Notes: a model not told the origin generated them from the sequence alone. Shown: positions 21,842 through 31,878, counted from the first letter of the stretch. The stretch: 40,458 bases of DNA from Haloferax profundi (GCF_001469865.1 NZ_LOPV01000095.1:1-40458), one strand, 5' to 3'. Numbers and translations: made by a program.

Positions 21842-23086
21842 ATGAGTAGCGACGCCGAGGAGGCGAGCGAAGACCGCCGAAAGTACGAATTCAAGAAGGT
21901 CATCGAGGACCTCAAAGAGTACGAAGGCTCCGGTACCCAGCTCGTCACCATCTATATCCCCGAAGATAAGCAGATTTCTGACGTCGTCGAGCACGTCATT
22001 ACAGAGCATAGTGAAGCGTCTAACATCAAGTCGAAGCAGACGCGAACGAACGTCCAAGACGCCCTGACGAGCATCAAAGACCGCCTTCGGTACTACGACA
22101 CGTTCCCGCCAGAGCGCGGCATCGTCATGTTCTCCGGTGCAGTCAACTCCGGCGGCGGCCAGACGGACATGGTTACGAAGGTCTTAGACAGCCCACCGGA
22201 ACCGATTCAGTCGTTCCGCTACCACTGTGACTCGAACTTCCTCACCGGCCCGCTCGAGGACATGCTCATGGACAAGGGCCTGTTCGGCCTCGTGGTCCTC
22301 GACCGCCGCGAGGCGAACGTCGGGTGGCTGAAAGGCAAGCGTGTCGAACCCGTCAAGAGCGCCTCGTCGCTCGTCCCGGGCAAGCAGCGCAAAGGTGGTC
22401 AGTCCGCCCAGCGTTTCGCCCGCCTCCGTCTCGAAGCAATCGACAACTTCTATCAGGAAGTCGCCGGGATGGCGAACGACCTGTTCGTCCCCAAGCGCCA
22501 CGACATGGACGGCATCCTCGTGGGCGGTCCCTCCCCGACGAAAGACGAGTTCCTCGACGGTGACTATCTCCACCACGAACTGCAGGACCTCGTCGTCGGC
22601 AAGTTCGACGTCGCGTACACCGACGAGTCGGGCCTCTACGACCTCGTCGACGCCGCACAGGACGTGCTGGCCGACCAGGAGGTCATGAAGGACAAAAAGG
22701 AGATGGAAGAGTTCTTCGAGAAACTCCACCGCGGCAACGAGTCCACCTACGGGTTCGAAGCGACCCGGAAGAACCTCGTCATGGGCTCTGTCGACCGCCT
22801 CCTCATCTCCGAGGACCTGCGGAAGGACGTCGCCGTCTACGACTGCGGCGGCCAAGAAGAGTTCGAACTCGTCGACCACCGCCACAACACCCCCTCGCAC
22901 GACTGCGAGGACGGCAGTGAGGCCGAACTCAAGGAACGCGAGGACGTCATCGAGTACCTGATGGACCTCGCAGACCAACGCGGGACCGAGACGAAGTTCA
23001 TCAGCACCGACTTCGAGAAAGGCGAACAACTCTACGACGCGTTCGGTGGCATCGCCGGCATCCTCCGCTACTCCACCGGCATCTAA
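21842..23086 (+). CDS. prf1: Peptide chain release factor aRF1
   Basis: aRF1 reads all three stop codons and triggers release of the finished peptide. The 414-residue protein has the stop-codon recognition motifs NIKS (residues 61-64) and YHCDSNF (127-133, the YxCxxxF motif) and the catalytic GGQ (185-187) in KQRKGGQSAQRFARLR. The C-terminal domain has two CxxC/HDC elements (YDCGG, HDCEDG), part of a partial zinc-knuckle. Length is typical for archaea. It is divergent from minD4 and convergent with the DUF6276 gene. Confidence 0.96.
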   Translation: MSSDAEEASEDRRKYEFKKVIEDLKEYEGSGTQLVTIYIPEDKQISDVVEHVITEHSEASNIKSKQTRTNVQDALTSIKDRLRYYDTFPPERGIVMFSGAVNSGGGQTDMVTKVLDSPPEPIQSFRYHCDSNFLTGPLEDMLMDKGLFGLVVLDRREANVGWLKGKRVEPVKSASSLVPGKQRKGGQSAQRFARLRLEAIDNFYQEVAGMANDLFVPKRHDMDGILVGGPSPTKDEFLDGDYLHHELQDLVVGKFDVAYTDESGLYDLVDAAQDVLADQEVMKDKKEMEEFFEKLHRGNESTYGFEATRKNLVMGSVDRLLISEDLRKDVAVYDCGGQEEFELVDHRHNTPSHDCEDGSEAELKEREDVIEYLMDLADQRGTETKFISTDFEKGEQLYDAFGGIAGILRYSTGI

Positions 23087-23110
23087 GCGACTCCTCCTCG
23101 GCGTCTTTCG

Positions 23111-23128
23111 TGTGCGCGAGCGCGCACA
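23111..23128. terminator. Hairpin between convergent prf1 and DUF6276 genes
   Basis: TGTGCGC (23111-23117) pairs with GCGCACA (23122-23128) around GAGC. It sits 25 nt past the prf1 stop and 10 nt past the stop of the opposing gene, so it may insulate the two transcripts. Confidence 0.5.
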
Positions 23129-23137
23129 GACCGTCGT

Positions 23138-23521
23138 CTACAGAAACGTCTCTAACTGCGTGTGCCGACGCCCCACGTCGAAGTGTGGGTCGGAGACCGA
23201 CTGGTCGAGTCTGTCGAGTGCGAGGTGTACGTCCACCCCCTCGCGTTCGGCGTACTCGGCGGACTCGACGATAGCCTCGCGGTTCAGCGCCAACGAATCG
23301 AGAAAACCGACGAGCAACGCGAACGCGGCCCCACCCTCTCCGTCGGGGACGACATCACCGAGTGGTCGTGCATCGCCGTCGGTCACTCGGTCGTCACTCG
23401 GATGGACGCGCAGGCAGTCGGCACAGAGGCCAATCGTCACCGCACCTTGTGGTGCGTACTCTTCGAGTGGTTCGGGGACAGCGAAGACGGCCTCGTCACC
23501 CCCGCAGTCGGGACACGGCAT
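23138..23521 (-). CDS. DUF6276-type zinc-ribbon protein
   Basis: The 127-residue protein starts MPCPDCGGDEAVFAVP and has a second knuckle LCADCLRVH at about residues 32-40, together making a zinc ribbon. The remainder (GEGGAAFALLVGFLDSLALNR, then EREGVDVHLALDRL) is helical and matches a haloarchaeal family I recall as DUF6276. ATG 23521 is preferred to the GTG at 23527 because the first CxxC is then at the normal distance. Function is unknown. It lies next to atpD in the same direction with 72 nt between. Confidence 0.75.
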   Translation of the reverse strand: MPCPDCGGDEAVFAVPEPLEEYAPQGAVTIGLCADCLRVHPSDDRVTDGDARPLGDVVPDGEGGAAFALLVGFLDSLALNREAIVESAEYAEREGVDVHLALDRLDQSVSDPHFDVGRRHTQLETFL

Positions 23522-23593
23522 ACCCACGGCTACGCGGTCGAAGAGTGAAAATTGGTCGGTGAGACGACCGTCGGTGGTGGCGAATCGACGTGA

Positions 23594-24271
23594 TTACGCG
23601 GCGGCCGCTTCGGCCTCGTCGGCGGCTTTCCGCTCTTCTTTCTCTTCTTCTTCCTTCTTCGCCTTGATCTTCTTCAGACGGAAGATCTCTTCGCGCTCTT
23701 GCTCTTCGAGTTTCTGCTCGATGTACTCTTTGTTCTCGTAGAGTTCGGGGAGCAGTTTGAATTCGAGTGCGTTGACACGGCGCTTCGTGGTCTCGATCTC
23801 TTCGAGCATCTTCTTCATCGCCGTCTCGACTTCCGCCGCGAGGATGATAGATTCGAGAAGTTCCTCGTAGGCGTCGGCGGCCTCGTCGATGCGGGCGGAC
23901 GACCCGAGAAGCCCGTAGCCACGCTGGTCGAGACTCTTCTTCACGCGCGAGGACTCGATCTGCGGGACGACGACACCCATGATGTTCTTCGACTGCGTCG
24001 TGATCTCGGGGTACTCTTTCAGCGCCGCTGCTGCGCCCCGAACCGCGACGTCGCCTTCCATGGCGCGCGCCATGTTGATGGTGCGCTGTGCGCGTTCGTA
24101 GTCCGCGTTGAGGTTCGCACGGACGTCCTGTGCCTGGTCGAGGATGTCCATGAACTCCATGATGAGACCGTCACGCTTCTGTTCGAGCGTGTCGTGGCCC
24201 CGCTCCGAGAGTTCGATGCGATCCTCGATCGCCATCAAGTTCTTGCGGGTCGGCTTGACGTCTTCGGCCAT
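23594..24271 (-). CDS. atpD: A-type ATP synthase subunit D
   Basis: Subunit D forms the coiled-coil central rotor shaft inside the A3B3 head. The 225-residue protein begins with the family block [21 protein letters not shown], followed by long N- and C-terminal helices, [20 protein letters not shown] near residues 150-170 and an acidic/alanine tail. Unlike the other eight atp genes it is separated from the operon by the LOV/Bat-type regulator gene. A TATA-like AAAAGATTA 34 nt upstream indicates its own promoter. Confidence 0.95.
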   Translation of the reverse strand: MAEDVKPTRKNLMAIEDRIELSERGHDTLEQKRDGLIMEFMDILDQAQDVRANLNADYERAQRTINMARAMEGDVAVRGAAAALKEYPEITTQSKNIMGVVVPQIESSRVKKSLDQRGYGLLGSSARIDEAADAYEELLESIILAAEVETAMKKMLEEIETTKRRVNALEFKLLPELYENKEYIEQKLEEQEREEIFRLKKIKAKKEEEEKEERKAADEAEAAAA

Positions 24272-24300
24272 CTTTGGCGAGGATTGTTCGTCAGGGGTGT

Positions 24301-24310
24301 TAATCTTTTA
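24301..24310 (-). promoter_or_regulatory. TATA-like box of atpD
   Basis: TAAAAGATTA on the minus strand is centred about 34 nt before the ATG at 24271 (leader about 8 nt), within the 95-nt gap after the regulator gene. Confidence 0.5.
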
Positions 24311-24366
24311 CTGTCTGGCCCGTCAGACCGGCCGAAATTCGTCGCGAAGAGGCATAGTCACCACGA

Positions 24367-26337
24367 CTAGTTCGGCCCCACTTCGAAGAACTGTGTGACG
24401 AGTTTTCGCTCTGCCGCACGAAGGTGCTGGTGGAACGTCGCCCGCGACACGTCCATCGCCTCAGCGAGTTCGTCGCCCGTGACCCCGTGCGGCCACTCGA
24501 AGAACCCCCCAAGGTACGCGAGTTGGAGCGCCGTGTGCTGTCTGTCGGTGAGCTCTGCACCGACGCTCCCGACGAACTCACGGGGCGTCTGCGGTGGAGC
24601 CGACTGGTCTCTGACCGCACGGAGTTCGACACCCGTCGCGGCCTGTCGCAGGTCGTCGAGGAGTGCACGACCGACCGAGCGGTCTGGGACGACGACGGTG
24701 AACCGACTGCCGGTCTCGTCGGCTTCGAGGTCGACGAGTCGTCCACCGGCGTCTGCGACGAGGTGTGCGAGCGACCCGCCCGCCAAGACGAGTTCGGACA
24801 GGCCAGCGTCGTCTCCGCGCGGGACACGCGCGACGGTGACGACACCATCGACGTCGACGTCGGCCACTTCGAGTTTCGTCGGCGGCGTCGACGAGACGAA
24901 CAGACTGAGCGTGCCGTCGTCGTGGAGTACCGACCCCTCGTACACGAGTTCGCACTCGGTCGCCGCCGCGATTTGGACGAGCGGCTGGGTCTGGTCACTC
25001 ACGTCGAGTTCGAGTTCGAGGACGCCCTCAGAGATGAGCGAGCGTCTGCTCTCGAAGGCGTCGATGGCCGCGCCGACCGCTCGGCCGAGCGTTCCGAAGA
25101 CCACGTTCACCTCGTCGTCGAGTTCGTCTGTGTCCGCGTACACGGTCAACACGCCGTAGAGCGTCTCTCGGTGGATTATCGGGACTGCGATGGCACCCAG
25201 AAACGGCACGGTCTCACCTTCGTGTATCGGCCCGTCCGCGGCGACGGCAGACTGGACGCGCAGTGTCTCTGCGGCCCGTGCGGTGACGTCGTCGGCGTCG
25301 CCATCGATTTCGAGTGCTTCGACGAACGCCGTCTCTGTGCCGGCCCACTCGTTCGGGACGATGACCGCAGGCGAGAGGTCACAGTCACCGAACCACGCGC
25401 ACGCGAAGGAGTCCGTCTCCGCGACGCGAGAACACACCGCGGCTTCGAGTTCTTGACGCGTCTCTGCCCTGACGAGGGCCTCCGTCACGTCTTCGAGTAG
25501 CCCTTCGATGAGGTCGACGAGCGTGCTGAGTCGTGCACGCTCTTGTTCTACCCGCTCGGCGTTCCGTTCTGCGGCTTCTTCGGCGCGCACCCGCTCGGTG
25601 ATGTCCGTCTGGAACCCGACGTAGTGTGTCACCTCGCCGTTCGGTCCGCTGAGAGGCGCGAGGTCCACCCGGTTCCAGAACGTCTCGCCGCTCTCTCTGT
25701 AGTTCAGGAGTTCGACCGACGCCGCCGCTTCGTTCTCGATTGCCGTGCGGAGTTCGGCGACACGTTCCGGGTCCGTCTTCGGTCCCTGTAGGTAGCGACA
25801 GTTTCGACCCAACGCCGACTCGGCTGTGTAGCCAGTCATCGATTCGAACGACTCGTTGACGTAGACGAGGGGTCGGTCCGGAAGCGTACAGTCGGCGATG
25901 GTGATTCCGACGGGCGCCTCGTCCATCGCCTGTTCTTTCAGGTCTTCGGTGATTCGTCCGGCCGAGACTGTTCCGTGTCGGTGCCACGCGACGGCACTCT
26001 CGACCCGTTCTGGGAGTCGGTCGAAGAGGTTCGAGTCGACGACGGGGACGACATCTGCTGCACCGGCGGCCAGCGCCTGCGCGGACGAGAGGTCACCGTC
26101 TGGTGGGACGACTGCGACGAGTGGGAGCGTCGTCTCGGGTCGCAACGACGACAGCAGACCGACTCGGTCGGTCGCAATCACGAGACAGTCGACAGACGCC
26201 GTGTGGAGTCGGTCGCGTGCCGCATCGACCGACGGCGCGACTGTGACCGACAGTGGTTCGAGTGCGTCCTCGATTCGACCAGACTCGGTCGAATCGGCGA
26301 CGAGAAGGACGCGAGTCCGAGACGAGGATTCATCCAT
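24367..26337 (-). CDS. LOV/PAS-GAF-Bat-HTH regulator (bacterio-opsin-activator type)
   Basis: The 656-residue protein has a degenerate receiver-like region (1-115), a PAS domain of LOV type (137-255), a GAF domain (about 265-420), a bacterio-opsin activator (BAT) region (about 430-580) and a HTH_10 DNA-binding domain (about 597-650, TGDELAEAMDVSRATFHQHL). The LOV motif GRNCRYLQG carries the photoactive Cys180 and Gln184; LNYRESG, FWNRV and GFQTDIT (Gln243) supply the other flavin-contacting positions. It is therefore a likely blue-light sensing transcription factor. It lies between atpB and atpD in the same direction; no opsin gene is present. ATG 26337 is chosen by domain start and TATA spacing. 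Confidence 0.9.
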   Translation of the reverse strand: MDESSSRTRVLLVADSTESGRIEDALEPLSVTVAPSVDAARDRLHTASVDCLVIATDRVGLLSSLRPETTLPLVAVVPPDGDLSSAQALAAGAADVVPVVDSNLFDRLPERVESAVAWHRHGTVSAGRITEDLKEQAMDEAPVGITIADCTLPDRPLVYVNESFESMTGYTAESALGRNCRYLQGPKTDPERVAELRTAIENEAAASVELLNYRESGETFWNRVDLAPLSGPNGEVTHYVGFQTDITERVRAEEAAERNAERVEQERARLSTLVDLIEGLLEDVTEALVRAETRQELEAAVCSRVAETDSFACAWFGDCDLSPAVIVPNEWAGTETAFVEALEIDGDADDVTARAAETLRVQSAVAADGPIHEGETVPFLGAIAVPIIHRETLYGVLTVYADTDELDDEVNVVFGTLGRAVGAAIDAFESRRSLISEGVLELELDVSDQTQPLVQIAAATECELVYEGSVLHDDGTLSLFVSSTPPTKLEVADVDVDGVVTVARVPRGDDAGLSELVLAGGSLAHLVADAGGRLVDLEADETGSRFTVVVPDRSVGRALLDDLRQAATGVELRAVRDQSAPPQTPREFVGSVGAELTDRQHTALQLAYLGGFFEWPHGVTGDELAEAMDVSRATFHQHLRAAERKLVTQFFEVGPN

Positions 26338-26358
26338 GTGGCGTGGTAGCGTTCCCGA

Positions 26359-26366
26359 CGTAAGGA
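26359..26366 (-). promoter_or_regulatory. TATA-like box of the LOV/Bat-type gene
   Basis: CCTTACG on the minus strand is centred about 25 nt before the ATG at 26337. It is weaker than the atpH and atpD boxes. Confidence 0.35.
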
Positions 26367-26477
26367 AGTTCGTGACCCGGCTCCGAGGAGTGGTGACGAA
26401 CTGCGTCGGCAACGCGTCCACTCTCGGTGGAAAATAGAGAGAGAAATCGGGACCGAAACTGGGAACGAAAACCCGGA

Positions 26478-27884
26478 TTAGGCTTCCGCTTCGACCGTCT
26501 CGGCGTCTTCCTGGTAGTACTCTTCGATGAGCTCTTCGTCGATACGGTTGAGTTCCGACTTGGGCAGGGTCGACAGCAGTTCCCAGCCGATGTCGAGCGT
26601 CTCGTCGATAGAGCGGTTGGAGTCGAAGCCCTGGTTGACGAACTCAGCCTCGAAGCGCTCTGCGAAGTCGAGGTACTTGTTGTCACGCTCGGACAGTGCC
26701 TCGCGACCGACGATGTTCACGAGGTCGCGCAGGTCTTCACCCTCTGCGTACGCCGCGTACATCTGGTCGGAGACGTCTGCGTGGTCCTCGCGGGTGAGGC
26801 CCTCACCGATACCGTCGTCCATCAGTCGCGAGAGCGATGGGAGCGGGTTGATCGGCGGGCGGATGCCCTGCGAGTTCAGGTCGCGGTCGATGTAGATCTG
26901 ACCTTCCGTAATGTATCCGGTCAGGTCCGGAATCGGGTGCGTGTCGTCGTCACCCGGCATCGTGAGGATGGGAATCTGGGTGACAGACCCTTCGCGTCCC
27001 TCGATACGACCTGCGCGCTCGTAGAGTTGCGCAAGGTCGGTGTACATGTAACCCGGGTAGCCACGGCGACCGGGGACCTCTTCGCGAGCCGCACCGATTT
27101 CGCGGAGCGCCTCACAGTAGTTGGTCATGTCGGTCAGGATGACGAGGACGTGGTAGTCCTTGTCGAACGCGAGGTACTCGGCGGTGGTGAGCGCGAGACG
27201 CGGCGTGACCGTCCGCTCGACTGCGGGGTCGTCCGCGAGGTTCGTGAAGACGACGGAGCGCTCGAGTGCACCCGTGCGCTCGAAGTCTTCCATGAACTCG
27301 TTCGCCTCTTCCTGCGTGATACCCATCGCGCCGAAGACGACAGCGAATTCGGACTCTTCGTCGTCACCTTCTTCCTCTGGCACCGTCGCCTGACGGGCGA
27401 CCTGCAGTGCGAGGTTGTTGTGGGGAAGCCCCGATGCGGAGAAGATTGGGAGCTTCTGACCGCGAACGAGCGTGTTCATGCCGTCGATGGCGGACACACC
27501 CGTCTGGATGAACTCCTCGGGGTACTCGCGGGAGTAGGGGTTGATTGCTGCGCCGACGATGTCGCGACGCTCGTCGGGGACGATTTCCGGGCCGCCGTCG
27601 ATTGGCTGGCCGGAACCGTCGAGCACGCGCCCGAGGAGGTCCTCGGTCACGGGCATCTTGAGCGTCTCGCCGAGGAACTTGACGGACGCGTTCCTGTCGA
27701 TACCGGTGGTGCCTTCGAACACCTGGATGGCGACGAGGCCCTCACTCGATTCGAGGACCTGTCCGCGCTTGGTTTCGCCTTGGGGCGTCTCGATTTCGAC
27801 GATTTCGTCGTACCCGATCGGCTCGTCGACCTCGGCGAACACCAGCGGGCCGCTGATTTCGGTGATAGTCTGGTATTCCTTCAT
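26478..27884 (-). CDS. atpB: A-type ATP synthase subunit B
   Basis: The non-catalytic nucleotide-binding subunit of the A1 head alternates with subunit A. The 468-residue protein lacks a normal Walker A; it has SASGLPHN (about 149-156) in its place, as usual for B subunits. [15 protein letters not shown] and [14 protein letters not shown] are further family blocks, and the sequence [14 protein letters not shown] is typical. It lies 4 nt downstream of atpA and ends the main operon; T-rich stretches (26430-26445, minus strand) follow the stop. Confidence 0.97.
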   Translation of the reverse strand: MKEYQTITEISGPLVFAEVDEPIGYDEIVEIETPQGETKRGQVLESSEGLVAIQVFEGTTGIDRNASVKFLGETLKMPVTEDLLGRVLDGSGQPIDGGPEIVPDERRDIVGAAINPYSREYPEEFIQTGVSAIDGMNTLVRGQKLPIFSASGLPHNNLALQVARQATVPEEEGDDEESEFAVVFGAMGITQEEANEFMEDFERTGALERSVVFTNLADDPAVERTVTPRLALTTAEYLAFDKDYHVLVILTDMTNYCEALREIGAAREEVPGRRGYPGYMYTDLAQLYERAGRIEGREGSVTQIPILTMPGDDDTHPIPDLTGYITEGQIYIDRDLNSQGIRPPINPLPSLSRLMDDGIGEGLTREDHADVSDQMYAAYAEGEDLRDLVNIVGREALSERDNKYLDFAERFEAEFVNQGFDSNRSIDETLDIGWELLSTLPKSELNRIDEELIEEYYQEDAETVEAEA

Positions 27885-27888
27885 GGTC

Positions 27889-29649
27889 TCAGTACAGCTC
27901 GCGGAGTTGCTCGGTGATCTCTGCTTTCAGGTCCTCGATGTACGCATCCCAGTCTTCCTGGACACCGATGCGGTTCAGCTGCGGAGCCGCCTCGATGGCC
28001 TGGATCTCTTCGACGGGGACGCCGGCTTCGAGCGCCTTGAACGCCTCGTCGTTGAACGTGTGGATAGCGGTGAGGATACCGTACGTCTTCTGGGGTTCAC
28101 AGTACGTGTCCGTCGGGTGGAACGCGTTCTGCTGGAGGTACGCCTCACGGAGGTAGCGAGCGACTTCGAGCGTCAGCTGCTGGTCCTCTGGCAGGGCGTC
28201 CTTACCGACGAGCTGAACGATTTCCTGAAGCTCAGCCTCTTCGTCGAGCACGTCGACGGCCCACTGGCGCTCTTCCGGCCAGTCGTCCTGGACGTTCTCG
28301 ACGAACCACGGGTCGAGCTGGTCTTGGTAGAGCGAGTAGGACTCGTTCCAGTTGATAGCCGGGAAGTGACGACGCTCTGCGAGGTCTGCGTCGAGTGCCC
28401 AGAACGTCTTCACGATACGCAGGGTGTTCTGCGTGACCGGCTCAGAGAAGTCGCCGCCCGGCGGCGACACTGCGCCGATGACAGAGACCGAACCCTCGTC
28501 ACCGTTGATGGTGGTGAAGTATCCGGCGCGCTCGTAGAACTCGGAGAGACGCGCGGCGAGGTACGCGGGGTACCCCTCTTCACCGGGCATCTCTTCGAGA
28601 CGCGAGGAAATCTCGCGCATGGCCTCTGCCCACCGGGAGGTGGAGTCGGCCATCAGTGCGACGTCGTAGCCCATGTCGCGGTAGTACTCCGCGATGGTGA
28701 TGCCGGTGTAGATGCAGGATTCACGGGCCGCCACAGGCATGTTGGACGTGTTCGCGATGAGGCACGTCCGAGCCATGAGGGGGTTGCCCGTCTTCGGGTC
28801 GTCGAGTTCCGGGAAGTCCTCGATAACCTCGGTCATCTCGTTACCGCGCTCACCACAGCCGACGTAGACGACGATGTCAGCGTCGGCCCACTTGGCGAGC
28901 TGGTGCTGCGTAACCGTCTTTCCGGACCCGAACGGACCCGGAATCGCGGCCGTCCCACCCTTCGCGATGGGGAACAGACCGTCGAGAATACGCTGCCCGG
29001 AGACGAGCGGTTCGCGGGGCGTCTTCTTCTCCGTCGAAGGACGCGCCTGTCGAACCGGCCACTCCTGGTGCATCGTGACTTCTTCGCCGTTGTCGAGTTC
29101 GACGACCGCCTCGGTGACGGAGAACTCGCCTGCTTCGGCGGTGACGACTTCGCCACCTTCGAAGTCCGGCGGAACCATGACCTTGTGTTCGATGGTCACG
29201 GTTTCGGGAACGGTACCGACGACGTCACCGGGGGCGACTTCGTCGCCTTCGGAGACGGTCGGTTCGAACTCCCACTTCTTCTCCAGGTCGATGCCGGGTG
29301 CGTCAACACCACGGTCGAGGAACGCCGAGTTCATCTTCGACTCGAGCACGTCCAGCGGGCGCTGGACACCGTCGTAGATGGCGTCCAGCATCCCGGGACC
29401 AAGGTCGACGGTCAGCGGTTCGCCCGTGTTCTCGACGGGTTCGCCGGGACCGACACCCGAAGTTTCCTCGTACACCTGAATGGTCGTGAGGTCGCCCTCG
29501 ATTTCGATGACCTCGCCCATCAGACCTTCGTCGCCGACGTAGACGACGTCGTTCATGCGGGCGTCGAGGTCACGGGCGGTCACGACCGGACCACTCACGC
29601 TTGCGATGAGACCGTCCTCGCGAACGGAATCTTGTGTTGCCTGACTCAT
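27889..29649 (-). CDS. atpA: A-type ATP synthase catalytic subunit A
   Basis: This is the catalytic subunit of the A1 head, where ATP is made. The 586-residue protein has Walker A GPFGSGKT (238-245), the A-type non-homologous insert between about 110 and 200, [15 protein letters not shown] (about 262-276) and [16 protein letters not shown] (about 343-358). It is uninterrupted: there is no intein at the P-loop, where some archaeal homologues carry one. Six nt separate it from atpF upstream and 4 nt from atpB downstream. Confidence 0.98.
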   Translation of the reverse strand: MSQATQDSVREDGLIASVSGPVVTARDLDARMNDVVYVGDEGLMGEVIEIEGDLTTIQVYEETSGVGPGEPVENTGEPLTVDLGPGMLDAIYDGVQRPLDVLESKMNSAFLDRGVDAPGIDLEKKWEFEPTVSEGDEVAPGDVVGTVPETVTIEHKVMVPPDFEGGEVVTAEAGEFSVTEAVVELDNGEEVTMHQEWPVRQARPSTEKKTPREPLVSGQRILDGLFPIAKGGTAAIPGPFGSGKTVTQHQLAKWADADIVVYVGCGERGNEMTEVIEDFPELDDPKTGNPLMARTCLIANTSNMPVAARESCIYTGITIAEYYRDMGYDVALMADSTSRWAEAMREISSRLEEMPGEEGYPAYLAARLSEFYERAGYFTTINGDEGSVSVIGAVSPPGGDFSEPVTQNTLRIVKTFWALDADLAERRHFPAINWNESYSLYQDQLDPWFVENVQDDWPEERQWAVDVLDEEAELQEIVQLVGKDALPEDQQLTLEVARYLREAYLQQNAFHPTDTYCEPQKTYGILTAIHTFNDEAFKALEAGVPVEEIQAIEAAPQLNRIGVQEDWDAYIEDLKAEITEQLRELY

Positions 29650-29655
29650 GTTTGG

Positions 29656-29976
29656 TTATTCGTCCATCAGATCGATACCGATTGCTCTCTTGATCTGGTC
29701 TCGGAGGCCGCTTGCCCCACCAGACCCGCCGAGCGTCACGAGCGTTGGCTCGATGCTGCGCTCGACCGACTGACGAGGGTTGCGCGAGAGGTGGTCGAGG
29801 TCGTCTTCGTGCATCACGATGATGCCGACGTCCTCGTCCTCGAGCGTGCGCATAACGGCCTCGTCGAGTTCTTCGTCCTTATCTTCGTCCGGGACGTTCT
29901 CGAACTTGCGGACACCCGCAAGTCGGAATCCCGTGGTGAAGTCCGGACTGCCGATAACTGCGATTTCCTGGCTCAT
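29656..29976 (-). CDS. atpF: A-type ATP synthase subunit F
   Basis: Subunit F binds subunit D in the central stalk and can modulate activity. The 106-residue protein has the typical start MSQEIAVIGSPDFTTGFRLA and the segment DVGIIVMHEDDLDHL (about 49-63). The ATG overlaps the atpC stop by 4 nt, so translation is coupled. Confidence 0.95.
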   Translation of the reverse strand: MSQEIAVIGSPDFTTGFRLAGVRKFENVPDEDKDEELDEAVMRTLEDEDVGIIVMHEDDLDHLSRNPRQSVERSIEPTLVTLGGSGGASGLRDQIKRAIGIDLMDE

Positions 29977-31019
29977 TGGATGACCAGCTCCTCTTCGATT
30001 GCGTCGGGGTCCAACCCGGCCTCGCGGCCGCGGGCGATGGCCCGAATGTTGTCAACCTCGCGCTCCTTGGCGAGGATGTACGAGATGATTGGCGTGACCG
30101 AAAGCGGGAACACGTAACCGAGCGTGTCCGCGTACTCCAAGAGCGCCGCGTCGAGGGCGCGCTCGAAGCCGATGAGGCTGTCTGCCTTTTCGAGGTCCGA
30201 CAGCGCATTCGAGAGGCGGTCACCGTACCGACTATCGCGAACCTTCGAGACGAGTTCGTCCGTGTTCGTCGCCAGCGACGCGAGTTCCGCCGCGCGGAAC
30301 AGCGTGCCACCCTCGATGAAGTAATCGGTCGGGTCGAGGTCGGCACCACTGCGAGCGATGCGGAGTGCGTTGCGGGCGTTCCGGAAGTCGATCTCTGCTT
30401 CGAGGAATTCGCGGTACTGCTTCGTCTCTTCGCCGACGACCAGCCCTTCGAGCAGTTGCTCGTAGAAGGCTCGGTCGACGGCGTTCTCTAACGGGACGAG
30501 GACGCCTGTGTCTTCGTAATCTTCGTAGGCGGCCTCGAGACCATCCGCGAACATCGTCCCCGAAAGCAGTTCGATTGCCTCCTCGATTTCGGCTGCGTCG
30601 AGCAGACGCGAGAGAAGTCGGTCGTCGAACTCGCCAGCACGGATGAGGTCGGTTTCGACCTCGTCACGTGAGGCGTCGGAGTAGATACCGCGGATGACGG
30701 TCTTGACGTTCCACGCGTCGAACTTCCGAAGGTACCGCGCGATGAGGTCGTAGAGGCGGCCGTCGGCCCAGTCGAGGATGTCGTTGAACTGCTTCGCCAT
30801 GTTGCGATTCAGTCCGTACTCGATGAGGTCGACGCCAGAGAATCGGCTTCCCAGGGCGTTGATCTCCGTCTCGTACTCCGACTCCTCCATGAATCGGGCG
30901 ATTTCGGCCGGTCCCATACGGACCAGTTTGCGGTACTCTTCGTCTCCGAACAGGGCGCTGCGTCGCGCTCGTACGCGAGCGATGACGTATTCCGGATTCG
31001 AGCCGCCAGCAGCGCTCAT
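29973..31019 (-). CDS. atpC: A-type ATP synthase subunit C
   Basis: Subunit C is the funnel-shaped socket between the rotor shaft and the c-ring. The 348-residue helical protein shows NPEYVIARVRARRSALFGD (about 7-25) and a C-terminal REVDNIRAIARGRE (about 322-335). It overlaps atpE by 4 nt (ATGA) and atpF by 4 nt, so stoichiometry is probably held by coupled translation. Confidence 0.96.
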   Translation of the reverse strand: MSAAGGSNPEYVIARVRARRSALFGDEEYRKLVRMGPAEIARFMEESEYETEINALGSRFSGVDLIEYGLNRNMAKQFNDILDWADGRLYDLIARYLRKFDAWNVKTVIRGIYSDASRDEVETDLIRAGEFDDRLLSRLLDAAEIEEAIELLSGTMFADGLEAAYEDYEDTGVLVPLENAVDRAFYEQLLEGLVVGEETKQYREFLEAEIDFRNARNALRIARSGADLDPTDYFIEGGTLFRAAELASLATNTDELVSKVRDSRYGDRLSNALSDLEKADSLIGFERALDAALLEYADTLGYVFPLSVTPIISYILAKEREVDNIRAIARGREAGLDPDAIEEELVIQ

Positions 31020-31600
31020 TGGTCGTCGAATAGTCGCGCACTCACTTCCTTCAGGTTGTCCTCCCAGACTGTGTCGAGGACCGAGTCGAAGGTGTTGTTC
31101 ACCCGGACGCGCGAATTCGTGCCTTCGACCACGACGCCACCGAGGCAGTCGCGCTCTCCAGCAACTTCGTAGCCGTCGTAGTCGGCGAGGATATCTTCGA
31201 GCAGGTCGGCGTCATCAGCGCGACCGTAGACGTAGACTTCGTCTTCGTCTTCGAACTCGACCGAGGCAGCGTCGAGAAGCGTGCGCGTGAGTTCTTCACG
31301 ACGCTCGCCTTCGAGCCCTGCGAGTTCGTCCTCGACCTGAGAACGAACGCGCTGGAGAACGTCACGGCGTGCGCCGAGACGTGCCTGCTTGGCTTCGAGT
31401 TTCGCGCTGGAGAGCGCCTGTTCGCGCTCCCGTTTGATCTGAGCTTCGACGGATTCCTTGCGCTCTTCGACGAGCGCGTCGGCTTCCGCTTCGGCCTCGG
31501 AACGAATCTCGTCCGCTCGTTCCTCGCCGGCCTCTTTGATTTCCTCCGCACGTGCGCGGGCTTCGTCTCGGATGTCCTCAACGACGTTGTCCAAACTCAT
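31016..31600 (-). CDS. atpE: A-type ATP synthase subunit E
   Basis: Subunit E pairs with subunit H to form the peripheral stalks that hold the head still. The 194-residue protein has an N-terminal coiled coil of about 100 residues rich in Glu, Ala and Arg (EIKEAGEERADEIRSEAEAE), then a globular C-terminal domain (DLLEDILADYDGYEVAGERD). It follows atpK after 20 nt and overlaps atpC by 4 nt. Confidence 0.95.
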   Translation of the reverse strand: MSLDNVVEDIRDEARARAEEIKEAGEERADEIRSEAEAEADALVEERKESVEAQIKREREQALSSAKLEAKQARLGARRDVLQRVRSQVEDELAGLEGERREELTRTLLDAASVEFEDEDEVYVYGRADDADLLEDILADYDGYEVAGERDCLGGVVVEGTNSRVRVNNTFDSVLDTVWEDNLKEVSARLFDDQ

Positions 31601-31620
31601 GATGGGAAAGGAGGAGGTGC

Positions 31621-31878
31621 TTAGACCAGGAAGACAACGACCAGCGCGAGAATGACGAGGGTTTCGGGGAGAACCGTGAGGATCAGCCCGTTAACGAAGA
31701 GGTCCTCGTCTTCTGCGATAGCGCCCATCGCTGCGGATCCGATACCACGCTCGGCATAGCCAGCTGCGAAAGCGGCGATACCGACGGAAAGCGCCGCGGC
31801 GGCTGGTGCTTCGATTGCGGGGGAAGAAGCTGCTTCACTCTGCAGTACGGCCATGAGGGGTTCGATTGCTTCAATCAT
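31621..31878 (-). CDS. atpK: A-type ATP synthase c-ring subunit K
   Basis: The proteolipid forms the membrane rotor ring. The 85-residue protein has two TM helices (about 26-49 and 62-85) and the ion-binding carboxylate Glu72 in VLPETLVILALV. The first 22 residues are an alanine/acidic leader that may be trimmed. Because each enzyme needs many c subunits, its mRNA should be in excess. Consistent with this, a 175-nt gap with TATA-like elements separates it from atpI. Confidence 0.96.
   Translation of the reverse strand: MIEAIEPLMAVLQSEAASSPAIEAPAAAALSVGIAAFAAGYAERGIGSAAMGAIAEDEDLFVNGLILTVLPETLVILALVVVFLV

Noticed and set aside
24367-26337. Calling the LOV/Bat-type protein the bacterio-opsin activator Bat
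   Set aside because: The domain order fits the Bat family, but no bop, brp or blh gene is nearby and haloarchaea have many Bat paralogues, so orthology is not supported.
27889-29649. An intein in atpA
   Set aside because: The coding region is 586 residues, the normal length, and the P-loop region is continuous.
27541-30117. A very long plus-strand open frame opposite atpB, atpA and atpF
   Set aside because: It is the antisense of three certain atp genes in GC-rich DNA. The translation has no family features and is a codon-bias artefact. The same applies to the long plus-strand frames opposite tiaS, permease 1, permease 2 and atpI.
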